Of a DNA stretch of 51,723 nucleotides, positions 40,794 through 49,195 are shown one piece after another. The stretch's first letter is position 1. Each line of letters opens with the position of its first letter. This DNA comes from Brevibacillus porteri. GTDB taxonomy: Bacteria > Bacillota > Bacilli > Brevibacillales > Brevibacillaceae. The stretch is taken from NCBI RefSeq assembly GCF_003013475.1, contig NZ_PXZO01000041.1, forward strand, positions 1 through 51,723, read 5' to 3'. The position numbers and the translations under genes were made by a program. The notes beneath the pieces were generated by a model. It ran no database searches, was not told where the DNA came from, and saw only the letters and a program-made list of their open reading frames with translations.

Positions 40794-42254
40794 ATGCCAG
40801 ATACTGTTGTGAAAACACGCGCTTCAGCTTCTCGAAAGAAACAGCCGAGCCGTAATCGAAAAATACGTAAACTCGTTGTATCCTTCACATTGATCACCTT
40901 GCTGCTGGTTGGCGGTGTGGCTGGAGCAATTTATTGGAAAATTGAGGACACTCTGACGGAAGTAACGAGCCCTGCAAACAGCGGATTTACTTCGCCAGTA
41001 TCCCAAAATGTCGATCCTGTTTACTACTCGGATAAGCCAATGTCGTTTGTATTGCTTGGTTCTGATACCCGTCCGGAAACTGGTTCCATGAATACAGACG
41101 TAATGATTGTGGCAGTTGCCAACCCAAAGACGAAGAAAGTTACCATGGTATCGATTCCGCGGGACACACGCGTCAAGATCCCAGGCTATCGCGACTACCA
41201 TAAGATCAATTCTGTCTATGCCAATGGCGAAGCAGAACGCAGGCAAGCAGAGCGCAACAACCAAACGGTTACTGAAGATGGTATTTCCTTAACGAAGAAA
41301 ACGTTGAATGAAGTACTGGGTATTCCGATTGAGCATTTTGTAGCCATTGATTTCGATGGTTTCAAAGCGGTCATTGACGAATTAGGTGGTGTGGAAGTCA
41401 ATGTGGATCGCAAACTGGTATACGATGATCCAACTGACGATACTCACATCAATCTCCAGCCAGGACTTCAAAAATTGAATGGTGAGCAAGCACTTGGTTA
41501 TGTACGACATCGTCATGACAACCGTGGAACGAAGTACTACTCCAGTGACTTCGACCGTAACCGTCGCCAACAAGAGGTCATCAAGGCTGTCGTGGACAAA
41601 ACGGCTTCTCTTGAAGGCTTAACGAAGATATTTAACGTCATGGACGTAGGTGCCAAGAATATACATACCGATCTTTCCAAGGATCAGATCAAAGGCTTGG
41701 CCTACGATTTCAAAGGATTTAATTCTTCTACGGTCACCGCATTGGATAATGGGGCATATTGGCAGGGAGGATACACGTATCTCGAAAAAGAAAAGCTCGA
41801 GTCTGTTCGCGATTCCTTGCAATCAGAGATGGGATTGAGCGGGAGCGTCGTAGCGTCCCTCAACAATTCTCCGATACTCGGTTCCGGTGAAGCGGTAGCG
41901 ACAAGCAATAAGAAGAGCGTCAAGAAGAAAACGACAGAATCAGCTGCGTCAACATCAGCGAAACAAAAAACGGAGGCTCCGAAAGAACAAGAGCCGAATT
42001 CAACAGACAATCAAGACGGTACGGCAAATGAAGGTGCAATGCCGCCACCTGATGTCGTAAACTCAGAAGGGCAAGGCCAGTCGACAGATCAAGGTCAGGG
42101 AGCACAGACGCCTGCGACTGATGCAACACAATCTCCTGGGACTGTACCAGCAGGTAATAACGGCAACAACTCTACTCCACCGCCGGATATCATCCCGCCG
42201 TCCAGTCAGGATGCAGGTCCTGCACCTACACAAGGATCGAACACGAACTCTTAA
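40794..42254 (+). CDS. LytR-CpsA-Psr (LCP) family wall-polymer ligase
   Basis: 486 residues. Short basic cytoplasmic tail, one membrane helix (about 28-48; LVVSFTLITLLLVGGVAGAI), extracellular LCP domain (95-290): FVLLGSDTRPETGSMNTDVMIVAV, VSIPRDTRVKIPGYRDYHKIN, QPGLQKLNGEQALGYVRHRHD with the conserved Arg residues for the polyprenyl-pyrophosphate head group. Attaches teichoic-acid-like or other polymers to peptidoglycan. C-terminal 130 residues are low complexity (Ser, Thr, Gln, Pro) and probably span the wall. ATG 40794 after AAGGAG. Confidence 0.94.
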   Translation: MPDTVVKTRASASRKKQPSRNRKIRKLVVSFTLITLLLVGGVAGAIYWKIEDTLTEVTSPANSGFTSPVSQNVDPVYYSDKPMSFVLLGSDTRPETGSMNTDVMIVAVANPKTKKVTMVSIPRDTRVKIPGYRDYHKINSVYANGEAERRQAERNNQTVTEDGISLTKKTLNEVLGIPIEHFVAIDFDGFKAVIDELGGVEVNVDRKLVYDDPTDDTHINLQPGLQKLNGEQALGYVRHRHDNRGTKYYSSDFDRNRRQQEVIKAVVDKTASLEGLTKIFNVMDVGAKNIHTDLSKDQIKGLAYDFKGFNSSTVTALDNGAYWQGGYTYLEKEKLESVRDSLQSEMGLSGSVVASLNNSPILGSGEAVATSNKKSVKKKTTESAASTSAKQKTEAPKEQEPNSTDNQDGTANEGAMPPPDVVNSEGQGQSTDQGQGAQTPATDATQSPGTVPAGNNGNNSTPPPDIIPPSSQDAGPAPTQGSNTNS

Positions 42255-42262
42255 CGAGTACG

Positions 42263-42296
42263 AAAAACACCCGTTCATCATGAGCGGGTGTTTTTA
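42263..42296 (+). terminator. Terminator of the LCP gene
   Basis: AAAAACACCCG/CGGGTGTTTTT with an 11-base loop. Confidence 0.9.
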
Positions 42297-42342
42297 TTTG
42301 TCGATTCATTAAAAAATTTTAAAAATTCGTTTATGGAAAAGG

Positions 42343-42371
42343 TTTAGAAAACACCAATTTCGTGGTACAAT
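42343..42371 (+). promoter_or_regulatory. Sigma-A-like promoter
   Basis: TTTAGA (42343-42348), 17 bases, TACAAT (42366-42371), 58 bases before the next gene. Confidence 0.6.
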
Positions 42372-42429
42372 AATAATATGCTGATAAGACAGATTAATCA
42401 GATAATTATTACTGACTGGAGGGATTTCT

Positions 42430-42744
42430 ATGACGATTTTCTTGGTGAACCTGTTCCTGGTGATTGCTTTTGTGTACCTGATCAGCCGCCAACAAAACGA
42501 AGAGTTTGTGTACGATGAAGATTTTTTCCTCCAGAACCCTTCAGCTTTGGAAGAATATCAGCAGATGCCGATTGATTTCCAGCATGCCTTTTTCCGCAAG
42601 CATAAAGAGTGGATTAAGGAAAAATATATGCGCGGAGAAAGCTACATTTTAGGTTACTGTCCAAACAAAGAAGTGCGTCGTGCGTGGCTGTCAGAATTCA
42701 TGAATCAAAAAAATATGAATAATTCACCGACCCCTTCCTCGTGA
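42430..42744 (+). CDS. Small membrane-anchored hypothetical protein
   Basis: 104 residues. One N-terminal membrane helix (2-18, IFLVNLFLVIAFVYLI) and an acidic-aromatic cytoplasmic or surface part (EEFVYDEDFFLQNP, FQHAFFRKHKEWIKEKYMRGESYILGYCPNKEVRRAW). Family not recognised. ACTGGAGGG ribosome site. The TGA stop codon lies at the end of the loop of its own terminator. Confidence 0.72.
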   Translation: MTIFLVNLFLVIAFVYLISRQQNEEFVYDEDFFLQNPSALEEYQQMPIDFQHAFFRKHKEWIKEKYMRGESYILGYCPNKEVRRAWLSEFMNQKNMNNSPTPSS

Positions 42745-42755
42745 AGGGGTTTTTC
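42731..42755 (+). terminator. Terminator overlapping a stop codon
   Basis: CCCCTT (42731-42736) pairs with AAGGGG (42744-42749), then five T. The stop TGA of the preceding gene is at 42742-42744, inside the loop and first stem base. Confidence 0.87.
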
Positions 42756-42819
42756 GCATCTGTAGAACTCGTGCTATACTGCTACGAGAGGATATCGTGA
42801 AATAGGAGGAAAGAAGTAC

Positions 42820-43290
42820 GTGTTACAATTTATGCTGGAAAAACTAAATCAACAGTTACATACGCATGGAATGATTTCGGATATCGTCTTGCGCTCCGAT
42901 CATTCGTTGCTGGAAGAAGCGGAAGGGCAAGAGGTTCTGATCACGTTTTCCGAGGCAGAGGACGAAAAGCAACCAACGGCTACCATCCATCTGTTTTCGC
43001 TTGCGGAAGAGGACAGCTGTGAAATTGAGGTGGAAATTGACTATCCTTATAGCTTGCAAGATGAGGAGATTCAACAATTATGGACGCAAGCAAAAAGCTT
43101 GGTAGCTGAGTGTTCGCTGACAGAAAAGCGCCGCTTTGTAGAGCCTGGCACGCAGGCGGAAGCGAAAGTCGTACTGGATTATCACTTTGTCGTGCAGATG
43201 CCGAGAACAGAAGCTGAAGAAATCGCATTTACAGAAACCATCGCAAGATTTTCCGCAGATTTGGGGATGCTCGTCAAACTCGGCACATAA
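42820..43290 (+). CDS. Hypothetical acidic protein
   Basis: 156 residues from GTG 42820, 10 bases after AGGAGG; ATG 42832 is a possible later start. Very acidic, soluble. Visible parts: QFMLEKLNQQLHTHGMISDIVL, a beta-rich middle (ATIHLFSLAEEDSCEIEVEIDY), and YHFVVQMPRTEAEEIAFTETIARFSADLGMLVKL at the end. I do not recognise the family. Confidence 0.72.
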   Translation: MLQFMLEKLNQQLHTHGMISDIVLRSDHSLLEEAEGQEVLITFSEAEDEKQPTATIHLFSLAEEDSCEIEVEIDYPYSLQDEEIQQLWTQAKSLVAECSLTEKRRFVEPGTQAEAKVVLDYHFVVQMPRTEAEEIAFTETIARFSADLGMLVKLGT

Positions 43291-43309
43291 AAATAGGCTG
43301 TACATAAGG

Positions 43310-43339
43310 AAAGCTCAGGGGTATTATCCTGAGCTTTTT
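43310..43339 (+). terminator. Terminator
   Basis: AAAGCTCAGG/CCTGAGCTTT with an 8-base loop and T-run. Confidence 0.88.
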
Positions 43340-43401
43340 GCATGAAATGTGAGGAAGGAGGAATATGAGGAGGAGAGAGAGAATCGTATAGATAATAAAA
43401 A

Positions 43402-43415
43402 TGAATGAGCATTCA
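43402..43415 (+). promoter_or_regulatory. Palindrome TGAATG-AG-CATTCA, TetR/FadR-like operator
   Basis: A 14-base inverted repeat lies 6 bases after a -10-like GATAAT (43391-43396) and 20 bases before the start of the dienoyl-CoA-reductase-like gene. Its half-sites equal those of the Bacillus FadR box (TGAATGA...TCATTCA) but the spacing is shorter. A fatty-acid-responsive repressor is plausible. Confidence 0.5.
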
Positions 43416-43435
43416 CTCGTCTGGAGGCGTTTAAC

Positions 43436-45439
43436 GTGGAACTTTCAAAAGTATGGGAACCGATTCAAATTGGTTCGATGACGTTGCCAAATCGGATAAT
43501 GATGGGGTCCATGCACGTTGGATTTGAAAAGCTTGAGAATGGTGTAGCGAGGCTTGCTACCTTTTACGCAGAGCGTGCTAAAGGAGAGGCAGGTCTGATC
43601 GTGACAGGAGGGGCTGCTGTACATCCAGAAGGCGGTATGGGCGACGAGTATTGCAATGTATACCAAGACGAGGATATCGAGAAATTGCGTCTGATCACGA
43701 AAGAGGTTCATCAAGCCAATGGGAGAATTGCGTTGCAGCTGTTCCATTCCGGGCGTTACGCGTACAAGGAAGCAACAGGATTAGACCCGGTAGCACCATC
43801 GCCATTGCAGGCGCCGATTAACCGTTGGAAGCCGAGAGAGTTAAGCGCAGAGGAGATCGAAGTAACGATCCAATGCTTTGCTGATGGCGCCGTCCGTGCT
43901 AAAAAAGCTGGCTTTGATGCCGTGGAAATTATGGGTTCGGAAGGATACTTGATCAATCAATTTTTATCCCCTGTGACCAATAAGCGAGAAGATGAGTGGG
44001 GTGGGGACTTTTTACGCAGAGCCCGCTTTGGTATCGAGGTGGCTAAGCGTGCCCGCCAAGCAGTGGGACCCGATTATCCGATCATCTACCGGATGTCGGG
44101 ATTGGACTTAATGCCAGATAGTACGACGATGGAAGAGACATTGCAATTTGCTAAAATGCTTGAGGAAGCAGGAGCGGATGCTCTCAATGTCGGAATTGGC
44201 TGGCATGAATCACAAGTGCCGACGATTGGCATGATGGTGCCGCGTGGAGCGTATGTATGGGTGGCCCAGCAAGTCAAGCAGGTCGTGAACATCCCGGTTA
44301 TTGCCAGCAATCGAATCAGCGACATGCGCCAGGCTGAAAAGATTTTGTATGAAGAATGCAGCGATATGGTTTCGATGGCTCGTCCATTTTTAGCGGACCC
44401 GTATATCGTTCAAAAAAGTAAAGAAGGACGCTTTGATGAAGTAAACACATGTATTGCTTGCAACCAAGCCTGTCTCGACCATATCTTTGATGGGAAGGTA
44501 GCCTCCTGTCTGGTCAATCCTCTCGTGGGCAGAGAAGCAGAGTGGGAGTTGGTTACGGCGGAAAACCGCAAGAAGGTAGCTGTAATCGGAGCGGGGCCAG
44601 CCGGTTTGGAGGCAGCTCGTGTGCTGGCAGAGCGAGGGCATCAGGTGGTTATCATGGAGGCCAAAAGACAGATCGGTGGACAATTAAACTACGCCAGACA
44701 GGTGCCGGGTAAAGAGGAATTTAATGAAACGCTTCGCTATTATCGGACAGAGCTTGCGCGTCTTGGTGTCGAAATAAGGCTGGGAACACTGGCAGAGGCA
44801 GAAGCCCTGATTGAAGAAGGCTTTGCAGAAGTGGTAGTGGCAACGGGAGTCATTCCTCGGCGTCCAGAGATTCCAGGAGTGGAGCTCGGACATGTAAAGG
44901 GATATGATGCGGTATTTGAAAAGCGCGCCAAGGTCGGTAGTCAAGTAGTGATCGTCGGTGCAGGAGGAATCGCATGTGATTTGTCCCATTTGCTGATGCA
45001 CGACGAAACGATTTCACCGAAGGCAGCGGAATACTTGCAGGAGTATCGGATTCTGGATGGAAGAGCTGTACAGCAACTGCAACAGCGAAAACGCAAGATC
45101 AGCATGTTGCGGCGTGGGAAGCATGTCGGATCGGGCTTGGGTAAAACGACGCGCTGGGCAGTTCTCGCCAACCTGAAGCGACGTGGCGTAGAGATGCTGA
45201 CACAAATTGAATATAGCCGGATTGCAGAAGAAGGGGTATACTTCATTCAGAACGGGGAGGAACGCATGATACCTGCTGATACGGTCATTGTAGCGGCTGG
45301 AGCGACCTCCAACAATTCGCTATACCACGCATTGCTTGATCGGCTGCCTGTGCACCTCATAGGCGGGGCTAAAGAAGCGGGAGAGCTCGATGCTAAGCGA
45401 GCGATTTTGGAGGGCGCGACGGTAGGAAGAGCGATTTAA
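43436..45439 (+). CDS. NADH:flavin oxidoreductase, 2,4-dienoyl-CoA reductase-like
   Basis: 667 residues, from GTG 43436 after TGGAGG. FMN TIM barrel (1-330; LQLFHSGRYAY, MGSEGYLINQFLSPVTNKREDEWGG in parts), a [4Fe-4S] site Cys339-x2-Cys342-x3-Cys346-x11-Cys358, FAD domain (VAVIGAGPAGLEAARVLAERG) and NADPH-type domain (VVIVGAGGIACDLSHLL). Same architecture as FadH, which removes a double bond from dienoyl-CoA in unsaturated fatty-acid oxidation; other members reduce trimethylamine or xenobiotic enones. The FadR-like palindrome supports the fatty-acid reading. Confidence 0.9.
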   Translation: MELSKVWEPIQIGSMTLPNRIMMGSMHVGFEKLENGVARLATFYAERAKGEAGLIVTGGAAVHPEGGMGDEYCNVYQDEDIEKLRLITKEVHQANGRIALQLFHSGRYAYKEATGLDPVAPSPLQAPINRWKPRELSAEEIEVTIQCFADGAVRAKKAGFDAVEIMGSEGYLINQFLSPVTNKREDEWGGDFLRRARFGIEVAKRARQAVGPDYPIIYRMSGLDLMPDSTTMEETLQFAKMLEEAGADALNVGIGWHESQVPTIGMMVPRGAYVWVAQQVKQVVNIPVIASNRISDMRQAEKILYEECSDMVSMARPFLADPYIVQKSKEGRFDEVNTCIACNQACLDHIFDGKVASCLVNPLVGREAEWELVTAENRKKVAVIGAGPAGLEAARVLAERGHQVVIMEAKRQIGGQLNYARQVPGKEEFNETLRYYRTELARLGVEIRLGTLAEAEALIEEGFAEVVVATGVIPRRPEIPGVELGHVKGYDAVFEKRAKVGSQVVIVGAGGIACDLSHLLMHDETISPKAAEYLQEYRILDGRAVQQLQQRKRKISMLRRGKHVGSGLGKTTRWAVLANLKRRGVEMLTQIEYSRIAEEGVYFIQNGEERMIPADTVIVAAGATSNNSLYHALLDRLPVHLIGGAKEAGELDAKRAILEGATVGRAI

Positions 45440-45604
45440 GGTGATGAAAAGATTTTCTATTTCGAAAACAATGGGGATCGGATATGATTAAGAAAAGTAT
45501 GTCGTCTTTTTAGAAGTTTTGTCGAATCACTTTTCAACCTCCGCTAATTCTTGCAAAATGAAGTTATACTGTTCAAATTCATTTGATTGGGGGCTCTCGC
45601 CTTG

Positions 45605-45901
45605 ATGAACCATAATGGCATTCTCTTAGGGAAACGTTACTTCCTGTACTCGTTAGCACCGCTAGTAGAGGTGGAGGGATGGACGTTTACGATAGCCCCG
45701 GGGTTTAAGATGATCGCAGGCGGGAGTGCCAATCCATTACAGACATTAATCAGCGTTTACCGAGAGAATGAAAAGGTAGCGCAACTCGTGCTTCATCATA
45801 GACGAAGTGATTCAGATGTCACTGTGCAGGCTGTATCAAGTGATCTCCTGTTAGAAATCGCCCCGGCGACTAGAACTGTAAGTGTAGCAGAAAAGATGTA
45901 A
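45605..45901 (+). CDS. Hypothetical protein
   Basis: 98 residues from ATG 45605; TTG 45602 is better spaced from the GGGGG site and may be the true start. Beta-rich single domain with FTIAPGFKMIAGGSANP and ETVAQ-like charged strands; no membrane segment. Family not recognised. A TATACT lies upstream (45565-45570) without a good -35. Gap 45440-45604 otherwise shows nothing. Confidence 0.6.
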   Translation: MNHNGILLGKRYFLYSLAPLVEVEGWTFTIAPGFKMIAGGSANPLQTLISVYRENEKVAQLVLHHRRSDSDVTVQAVSSDLLLEIAPATRTVSVAEKM

Positions 45902-45902
45902 G

Positions 45903-45926
45903 GCACCCTGAACGGGGTGCTTTTCA
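45903..45926 (+). terminator. Terminator
   Basis: GCACCC/GGGTGC stem followed by TTTTCACTTT. Confidence 0.82.
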
Positions 45927-45975
45927 CTTTCGATCTTCAATCATCATTCCGAGCAATCGAGGAGGCGGCAGGATC

Positions 45976-46824
45976 ATGGTAGGGAACGAATGGCAGGTAG
46001 GTCAGTTTCAATTGTCTTGGCTGAGAGGTGGACTCACGAAGCTGGACGGAGGCGCAATGTTTGGAGTCGTGCCCAAGCCGCTCTGGAGCAAAAGATATCC
46101 ATCGAATGATCTCAATCAAATCCCTTTGCGTGCTGACCCGATCCTGGTACAGGCTCATGGCAAGCGTATTTTGATTGAATCGGGATTGGGAAATGATCGG
46201 CTAACGGAAAAACAGAAGCGCAATTTTGGCTTGGAAGAAGAGTCTCAAGTGGTGGACTCCCTTGCTGCAAAAGGATTGACTCCTGCTGATATCGATATCG
46301 TCATCATGACACATATGCACTACGATCATGCCAACGGACTTGTCTCTATTCGTGATGGACAACTTATCCCTACATTTCCGCAAGCTGTCATCTACGTGCA
46401 GGAGCAGGAATGGGCGGAGATGAGAGAGCCGAATATTCGCTCGAAGAATACATATTGGGAAGAAAACTGGCGTCCGATTGAGAATCAGGTGAAGACGTAC
46501 GGAGCTTCGCAGGAAGTTGTGCCGGGAATCACGCTTCATCATACAGGCGGTCACAGCCAGGGACATGCTATCGTACGGATGGAGACAGAGGGGCAGCTGC
46601 TTTTGCATCTAGCGGACATCATGCCTACACACGCCCATCAAAATCCATTATGGGTGATGGCCTACGATGACTACCCGATGACATCCATATTTGCAAAAGA
46701 CGAATGGATCAACAACGGGATCAAGCAAGGAGCTTGGTTCACGTTCTACCACGATAGCGTTTACCGTGCGGTGAAATGGAACGAACAGGGAGAAATGATT
46801 GATCGGATAGAAGTTATTTTGTAA
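45976..46824 (+). CDS. ytnP: YtnP-like quorum-quenching lactonase (MBL fold)
   Basis: 282 residues, same length as Bacillus YtnP. Metal motif MTHMHYDHANG (HxHxDH), GGHSQGH, LADIMPTH, and a late FYHD. The N-terminal GGAMFGVVPKPLWSKRYPSND loop and IPLRADPILV are typical of the AHL-lactonase/YtnP branch. Relatives hydrolyse homoserine lactones or interfere with streptomycete signals; substrate not proven here. Start ATG 45976 after GGAGGCGGCAGG. Confidence 0.85.
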   Translation: MVGNEWQVGQFQLSWLRGGLTKLDGGAMFGVVPKPLWSKRYPSNDLNQIPLRADPILVQAHGKRILIESGLGNDRLTEKQKRNFGLEEESQVVDSLAAKGLTPADIDIVIMTHMHYDHANGLVSIRDGQLIPTFPQAVIYVQEQEWAEMREPNIRSKNTYWEENWRPIENQVKTYGASQEVVPGITLHHTGGHSQGHAIVRMETEGQLLLHLADIMPTHAHQNPLWVMAYDDYPMTSIFAKDEWINNGIKQGAWFTFYHDSVYRAVKWNEQGEMIDRIEVIL

Positions 46825-46834
46825 AAAGGACAAG

Positions 46835-46866
46835 CAAAGACCGTCAGTGGTTACTGGCGGTCTTTT
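46835..46866 (+). terminator. Terminator of the ytnP-like gene
   Basis: AAAGACCGTCAG pairs with CTGGCGGTCTTT (one wobble). Confidence 0.87.
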
Positions 46867-46903
46867 GCGTTGTTTAAGGTCACCGTGTCCAACCCTATCG
46901 AAA

Positions 46904-46984
46904 TTTTGATTACTCTAATAGAAATGTTTCATAATCAAAAAATTTTGAATGCTCATTGACGAACGACCATTGCCTCTCTACAAT
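46904..46984 (+). promoter_or_regulatory. Promoter with upstream inverted repeat, MFS gene
   Basis: TTGACG (46956-46961), 17 bases, TACAAT (46979-46984): strong sigma-A promoter. Just upstream lie the 9-base arms TTTTGATTA (46904-46912) and TAATCAAAA (46932-46940), 19 bases apart, a good candidate for an activator or repressor site. Confidence 0.75.
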
Positions 46985-47050
46985 GGGAACATCACAGAGC
47001 ATCTGTTCTGGCAAAGATGGAAAGGCATAACAGTGGTGAGGAGAGAGACA

Positions 47051-48286
47051 ATGAGCTGGATCAAGATGCGTTTACAGGAGTTTCACCCGATCGTCTGGTC
47101 ATTAGTCGTCGGGACCGTGTTCGTCCGGGCCGCCAGCTCGATGAGCATGCCGTTTTTGTTTTTATACTTGTCTAATCAAACAGATATGAGCTTGGCTATG
47201 ATCGGATTGACTATTGGAGCAGGACCGCTCGCGGGTACAATCGGAGGTTTTATTGCGGGAGCGTGGTCGGACAGAATCGGGCGCAGGCGAGTCATGCTAG
47301 GCGCGTTGTACGTGTGGACGCTCGTGTTCGTCGGGTTTGCGCTTAGTAAAGACCCGTGGATTCTGCTTTTTCTCAATATAGCAGGGGGACTCTGTCGATC
47401 CTTCTACGAACCGGTCTCCCAGGCGCTGATGGCAGATGTAACGCCACAAGAGAAGCGGCTTCGTGTGTTCGGTATTCGCTACATGGCGATTAACGTGGGG
47501 GTAGCGGTAGGGCCTATCGCAGGGGTAGTGCTGGCGAAAAGCTCTGTAGCCTTACCCTTCCTGATGACGGCAGTGATTTATCTCATCTATGTGATTAGCT
47601 TGCAAGGATTATTGAACAAGTTTGGCATTAAGCAAATTGAGGGTCAAAAGAAAGAAGTGGTTACATTCGGCCGTGCATTCAGTGTTGTGGTGCACGACAA
47701 AGCGTTTCGTTTGTACATGCTCGCCGGTGTTTTGGGAGCGATAGGCTACTCGCAAATGTCATCTACGCTGGCAAAATTCGCAGAAATGACGGTCGTGAAA
47801 GGAACAGAGCTGTTTGCCATCCTGATGACAGTCAATGCGATTGTCGTGATTGTGATGCAGCTTCCGTTGACGAACTGGGCAGAAAAAAAGACGCCTCTCA
47901 CCGCGATTGTGGTGGGAAACGTCATGTATGCAGTTGGTGACGTGGGTTATGCCTTTGCCAACTCATGGCTGATATTCATTGTGGCGATGGTATTTTTCAC
48001 AATAGGTGAAATCCTTACGTTTACAGCAGGAGACGTCCTGATCGACCGAATGGCGCCAGAGAGTATGCGCGGCAGCTATTACGGTGCGAAAAGCTTCAGC
48101 AACCTCGGCCAGTTCATCGGTCCGTGGATGGGTGGATTGCTGTTGGCACACTACGGAGGTACGACCTTGTTCCTGATTGTAGCAGCTACCTCGATGATGA
48201 GCAGTGCGTTCCAATGGGCGGGTGCTCGCGCCTTTGAAGCAACCCGTGGCAAGTCCTTGAATGAAGCGAGGGCTGAATCACTCTAA
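47051..48286 (+). CDS. MFS drug-efflux-type transporter
   Basis: 411 residues, 12 membrane helices. The helix 2-3 loop GAWSDRIGRRRVML is the MFS signature; helix 5 has the antiporter-like INVGVAVGPIAG pattern. Probably a proton-linked exporter of hydrophobic compounds (DHA1 type). ATG 47051 follows TGAGGAGAGAG. Its last 9 bases overlap the end of the converging esterase gene and no terminator separates them. Confidence 0.9.
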   Translation: MSWIKMRLQEFHPIVWSLVVGTVFVRAASSMSMPFLFLYLSNQTDMSLAMIGLTIGAGPLAGTIGGFIAGAWSDRIGRRRVMLGALYVWTLVFVGFALSKDPWILLFLNIAGGLCRSFYEPVSQALMADVTPQEKRLRVFGIRYMAINVGVAVGPIAGVVLAKSSVALPFLMTAVIYLIYVISLQGLLNKFGIKQIEGQKKEVVTFGRAFSVVVHDKAFRLYMLAGVLGAIGYSQMSSTLAKFAEMTVVKGTELFAILMTVNAIVVIVMQLPLTNWAEKKTPLTAIVVGNVMYAVGDVGYAFANSWLIFIVAMVFFTIGEILTFTAGDVLIDRMAPESMRGSYYGAKSFSNLGQFIGPWMGGLLLAHYGGTTLFLIVAATSMMSSAFQWAGARAFEATRGKSLNEARAESL

Positions 48287-49066
48287 CGCTTGCAAGATAC
48301 GATCCGCCATCCGTTTATAGCCTTCAGCATTCGGGTGGAAGTGATCTGTATACAAGTAGTTTTGTTCTTTACGCAAGAACAAGTCGTAGGTCGGCACCAC
48401 GAATACTTGCGGGTATCTTGAGGCGATTTGGGACGCCTGATTGTTCCAGTCGAGCACGGGCCCGATGGTGTCGACGGCTGCTTCGGTATTGCCAAAAGGA
48501 TTATACAGGGAAGTATAGACGATCGTCGCCGTTTTGTTGACGCTGCGAATCTGTTTGAGAATCTCTTCATAGTTGACCGCAAGCTGATTAAGAGCTGTGG
48601 TCACTTTTTCTTTTTCAATGGTATACAGCCCACCTGTCTGCCTGAACAAGTCATTGCCACCGATGGTAAAAAGAATCAGATCGGCTTCAGCGAGCAGCTT
48701 CTTCACTTGCTCCTGAGACATTTGTTTGAGCAGTTCAGATGATTCCTGTCCATTAATTGCGAGGTTTGTGAACGTAATAGACTGGCCCGATTTTTTCTCC
48801 AATGCTTGGCGAACGAGTCCGACATAGCCTTGGCCATTTGCGTCTCCGGCACCGCGCGTGAGGGAATCCCCTAGTGCGACTACTTTGTGGACACCCTTTT
48901 CTGGTAAAGGAGAGGGTGGCTGCTCTTTTTGGGCAGGTGGGGTTGCTGCGGATGGTGCTAACTGCTGCGGGTTCATCGCGAGGACAAACCCTGTCGCAAA
49001 TAAGAGAAAGGAGAGTAAAGACAAGAGACCTGCCGTGCGCCAAAGAAATTGGCCGGATGTGCGCAT
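48278..49066 (-). CDS. GDSL/SGNH-family esterase, exported
   Basis: 262 residues, minus strand. N-terminal membrane or signal segment (11-31, AGLLSLLSFLLFATGFVLAM) and a Pro-rich linker, then SGNH blocks: VVALGDSLTRGAGD (Ser), NLAINGQESS (Gly/Asn), FTIGGNDLF (Asn), TDHFHPNAEGY (Asp and His). Resembles YpmR-type lipases of Bacillus. Substrate unknown. AGGAGGATACCC before ATG 49066. Divergent from the ABC genes. Confidence 0.9.
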   Translation of the reverse strand: MRTSGQFLWRTAGLLSLLSFLLFATGFVLAMNPQQLAPSAATPPAQKEQPPSPLPEKGVHKVVALGDSLTRGAGDANGQGYVGLVRQALEKKSGQSITFTNLAINGQESSELLKQMSQEQVKKLLAEADLILFTIGGNDLFRQTGGLYTIEKEKVTTALNQLAVNYEEILKQIRSVNKTATIVYTSLYNPFGNTEAAVDTIGPVLDWNNQASQIASRYPQVFVVPTYDLFLRKEQNYLYTDHFHPNAEGYKRMADRILQALE

Positions 49067-49102
49067 CGGGTATCCTCCTATTCGTTTTAAAGTGTATGGT
49101 CA

Positions 49103-49111
49103 TGGTATAAT
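49103..49111 (+). promoter_or_regulatory. Extended -10 promoter of the ABC operon
   Basis: TGG TATAAT (49103-49111). No consensus -35. TATGGT and ACCATA flank it as a widely spaced inverted repeat (about 49095-49134). Confidence 0.55.
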
Positions 49112-49195
49112 GTGGATGGACATCTTATGACAGTGTACCATAAACAGAACGCCATCGTCAGTTGACGAGGCATGACTCAGATAGGAGGGCGCACA

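Noticed and set aside
43365..43391. Eight-codon Arg-rich leader frame after GGAAGGAGG
   Set aside because: Purine-rich DNA explains both the ribosome-like site and the codons, and it precedes the -10 of the next gene.
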